DNA of 6,124 bases from an uncultured Bacteroidales bacterium. Its GTDB lineage: Bacteria > Bacteroidota > Bacteroidia > Bacteroidales > P3. The notes under the pieces are model-generated. The model made no database searches and had not been told where the DNA came from. It saw nothing but the letters and a program-made list of their open reading frames with translations. The stretch covers positions 1 to 6,124 of the forward strand of contig CAMWSI010000052.1 in assembly GCA_947176875.1 (NCBI GenBank), given 5' to 3'. A program made the translations under genes and the position numbers. Shown one piece after another: positions 5,084 to 6,124 of the stretch; the first letter of the stretch is position 1; the number at the start of each line of letters is the position of its first letter.

Positions 5084-6124
5084 TCAGAATATCCATTTTT
5101 CATCGAATCCGACCAAATAGAGCCGGTCTTCGGCGCGGGTCAAGGCCGTATAGAGCCAACGGAAAAAATCGGCCTCCAGCATATCGTCCGTAAAATAGCC
5201 CAGATCGACGAATACCGTCGGCCATTGGCCGCCCTGCGTTTTGTGGCACGTCAGCGCATAGGCGTATTTGACCTGCAACGCATTGACATAAGGGTCTCTC
5301 TTGACGGCCGCGACCCGTTCGGCCTTGGTTCTCAGATGGGCATAGTCGAGCATGACTTCGTCCCACAACCGTTTGTTTTGGGCATACGTCAGAGAGGGTC
5401 CCTCCACATGCAGACTGTCTAAACAGATCTTGAGTTCCAGAGGCGGTTCGTCGGGATAATCGGTCAGCCGCGCCTCTATGTCGGCGAAGCGGAAACCGTA
5501 TAAGTCTTTGTACTGTCTGACTTTCAACACCTCTATCATATCGCCGTTGGCCAGGAAACCGATTTTTTCCATCTGCTCCGTCCAATAGTAGTTGTTGCGC
5601 ACCACCATGAGCAGGTCGCCGGCCGAAACTTCCTCCTCCAGGCCGAAAACGCGCTCCCGTATAGCCTTGTTGAACAGATTGGCGCGTTTGTTGGAACGTG
5701 TGACGAACACGACGTCTTCGCGCGCGGAACGGCCATAGACACTTTGCAACGTATCTTCGAAATCCTCGCCTTTGAGTTGGAAAAAATCTTCTCTTACGGG
5801 TGACCCGACGTCGGATACGGATGACCCGGCCGCCGATGAATGCAACGCGAACACCGGCAGCGTGAAATCCTCTTCCGCCAGCCGTTGCCGCAGATAGGTG
5901 GCGTTGGAAAGAATCAACGAACTGGCCGCCTGCCGCAACACCTCCGTCAGCCGAGCCTCCGTAAAACCGACATCCAGATGCGCGAAACGCCGGTTCAGGA
6001 AATCGACCTCCAAAGCCGGACTGTACGAAGAACCCACCGGCGGCAACTGGGCCCGGTCGCCCACGAACAACAGCCGGCAACGGTAGCCGGTATAGACAAA
6101 CGTCATGAGGTCGGACAACAAACC
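5084..6124 (-). CDS. RecD-like superfamily 1 DNA helicase (5' end cut by window edge)
   Basis: The C-terminal 346 codons plus stop of an ATP-dependent helicase; the frame stays open to base 6124, so the start, Walker A and Walker B motifs lie outside. Motif III is LLFVGDRAQLPPVG (near 6075-6030), which couples ATP hydrolysis to unwinding. A region with FVTRSNKRANLFNKAIR follows, then NGDMIEVLKV, a beta-strand hairpin typical of the UvrD_C_2/RecD 2B area. Near the end come TCHKTQGGQWPTVFVDL (motif V) and WLYTALTRAEDRLYLVG (motif VI with the arginine finger). This motif set fits the RecD/Pif1-like AAA-helicase group, annotated in Bacteroidales as a stand-alone RecD-like helicase or exodeoxyribonuclease V subunit of about 470 residues. 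It ends at a TGA (5086-5084). Nothing ties it to the sigma operon, which begins 144 bases later. The exact subfamily and DNA substrate cannot be decided from this fragment. Confidence 0.92.
   Translation of the reverse strand, partial: GLLSDLMTFVYTGYRCRLLFVGDRAQLPPVGSSYSPALEVDFLNRRFAHLDVGFTEARLTEVLRQAASSLILSNATYLRQRLAEEDFTLPVFALHSSAAGSSVSDVGSPVREDFFQLKGEDFEDTLQSVYGRSAREDVVFVTRSNKRANLFNKAIRERVFGLEEEVSAGDLLMVVRNNYYWTEQMEKIGFLANGDMIEVLKVRQYKDLYGFRFADIEARLTDYPDEPPLELKICLDSLHVEGPSLTYAQNKRLWDEVMLDYAHLRTKAERVAAVKRDPYVNALQVKYAYALTCHKTQGGQWPTVFVDLGYFTDDMLEADFFRWLYTALTRAEDRLYLVGFDEKWIF

Noticed and set aside
5100..6080. Second minus-strand frame of 326 codons under the helicase
   Set aside because: Frame-shifted shadow of the helicase; the helicase frame has motifs III, V and VI in order, the other has none.
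5084..6124. Helicase as part of a defence or mobile system
   Set aside because: Only the helicase fragment is visible; no nuclease, methylase, integrase or phage gene is next to it, and the motifs fit a common chromosomal RecD-like helicase.

Overview
The window looks like chromosomal DNA of a GC-rich member of the Bacteroidales, perhaps Rikenellaceae/Alistipes-like. This is inferred from four things: an ECF sigma factor cassette ending in an outer-membrane barrel and a DUF2807 protein, a carboxynorspermidine/carboxyspermidine decarboxylase of the Bacteroidetes type, very weak Shine-Dalgarno sequences, and high GC content. Family level is a guess. All six supported genes lie on the minus strand, so transcription runs from high to low coordinates.

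Layout in order of transcription. (1) 6124-5084: the C-terminal part of a RecD-like superfamily 1 helicase, cut by the window edge. (2) 5083-4940: a 144-base gap with A/T tracts and a 7-bp inverted repeat. (3) 4939-4445: an ECF sigma-70 factor. (4) 4444-3500: a single-pass membrane protein with the layout of its anti-sigma factor, starting on the base after the sigma stop codon. (5) 3483-1888: a secreted protein with a DUF2807-like beta segment followed by a C-terminal outer-membrane beta-barrel. (6) 1887-1790: a 98-base gap with a small terminator-like hairpin. (7) 1789-920: an exported DUF2807 protein with about nine SGAA-type rungs. (8) 919-790: a 130-base gap containing a long potential stem-loop. 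(9) 789-1: the first 263 codons of nspC, cut by the window edge.

The sigma factor, anti-sigma factor, barrel protein and DUF2807 protein are best read as one envelope-sensing or envelope-modifying operon. The anti-sigma factor would hold the sigma factor at the inner membrane, and the two exported proteins would be its output, its sensor, or both. The sequence shows the layout and folds but not the signal or the regulon. The helicase and nspC look like housekeeping neighbours.

The least ordinary signals are the structured region just before the nspC start codon, the DUF2807-like segment inside the barrel protein next to a dedicated DUF2807 gene, a CxxC pair inside the barrel, and an A8 tract early in the barrel gene. 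No tRNA, rRNA, CRISPR array, insertion sequence or phage gene was seen.
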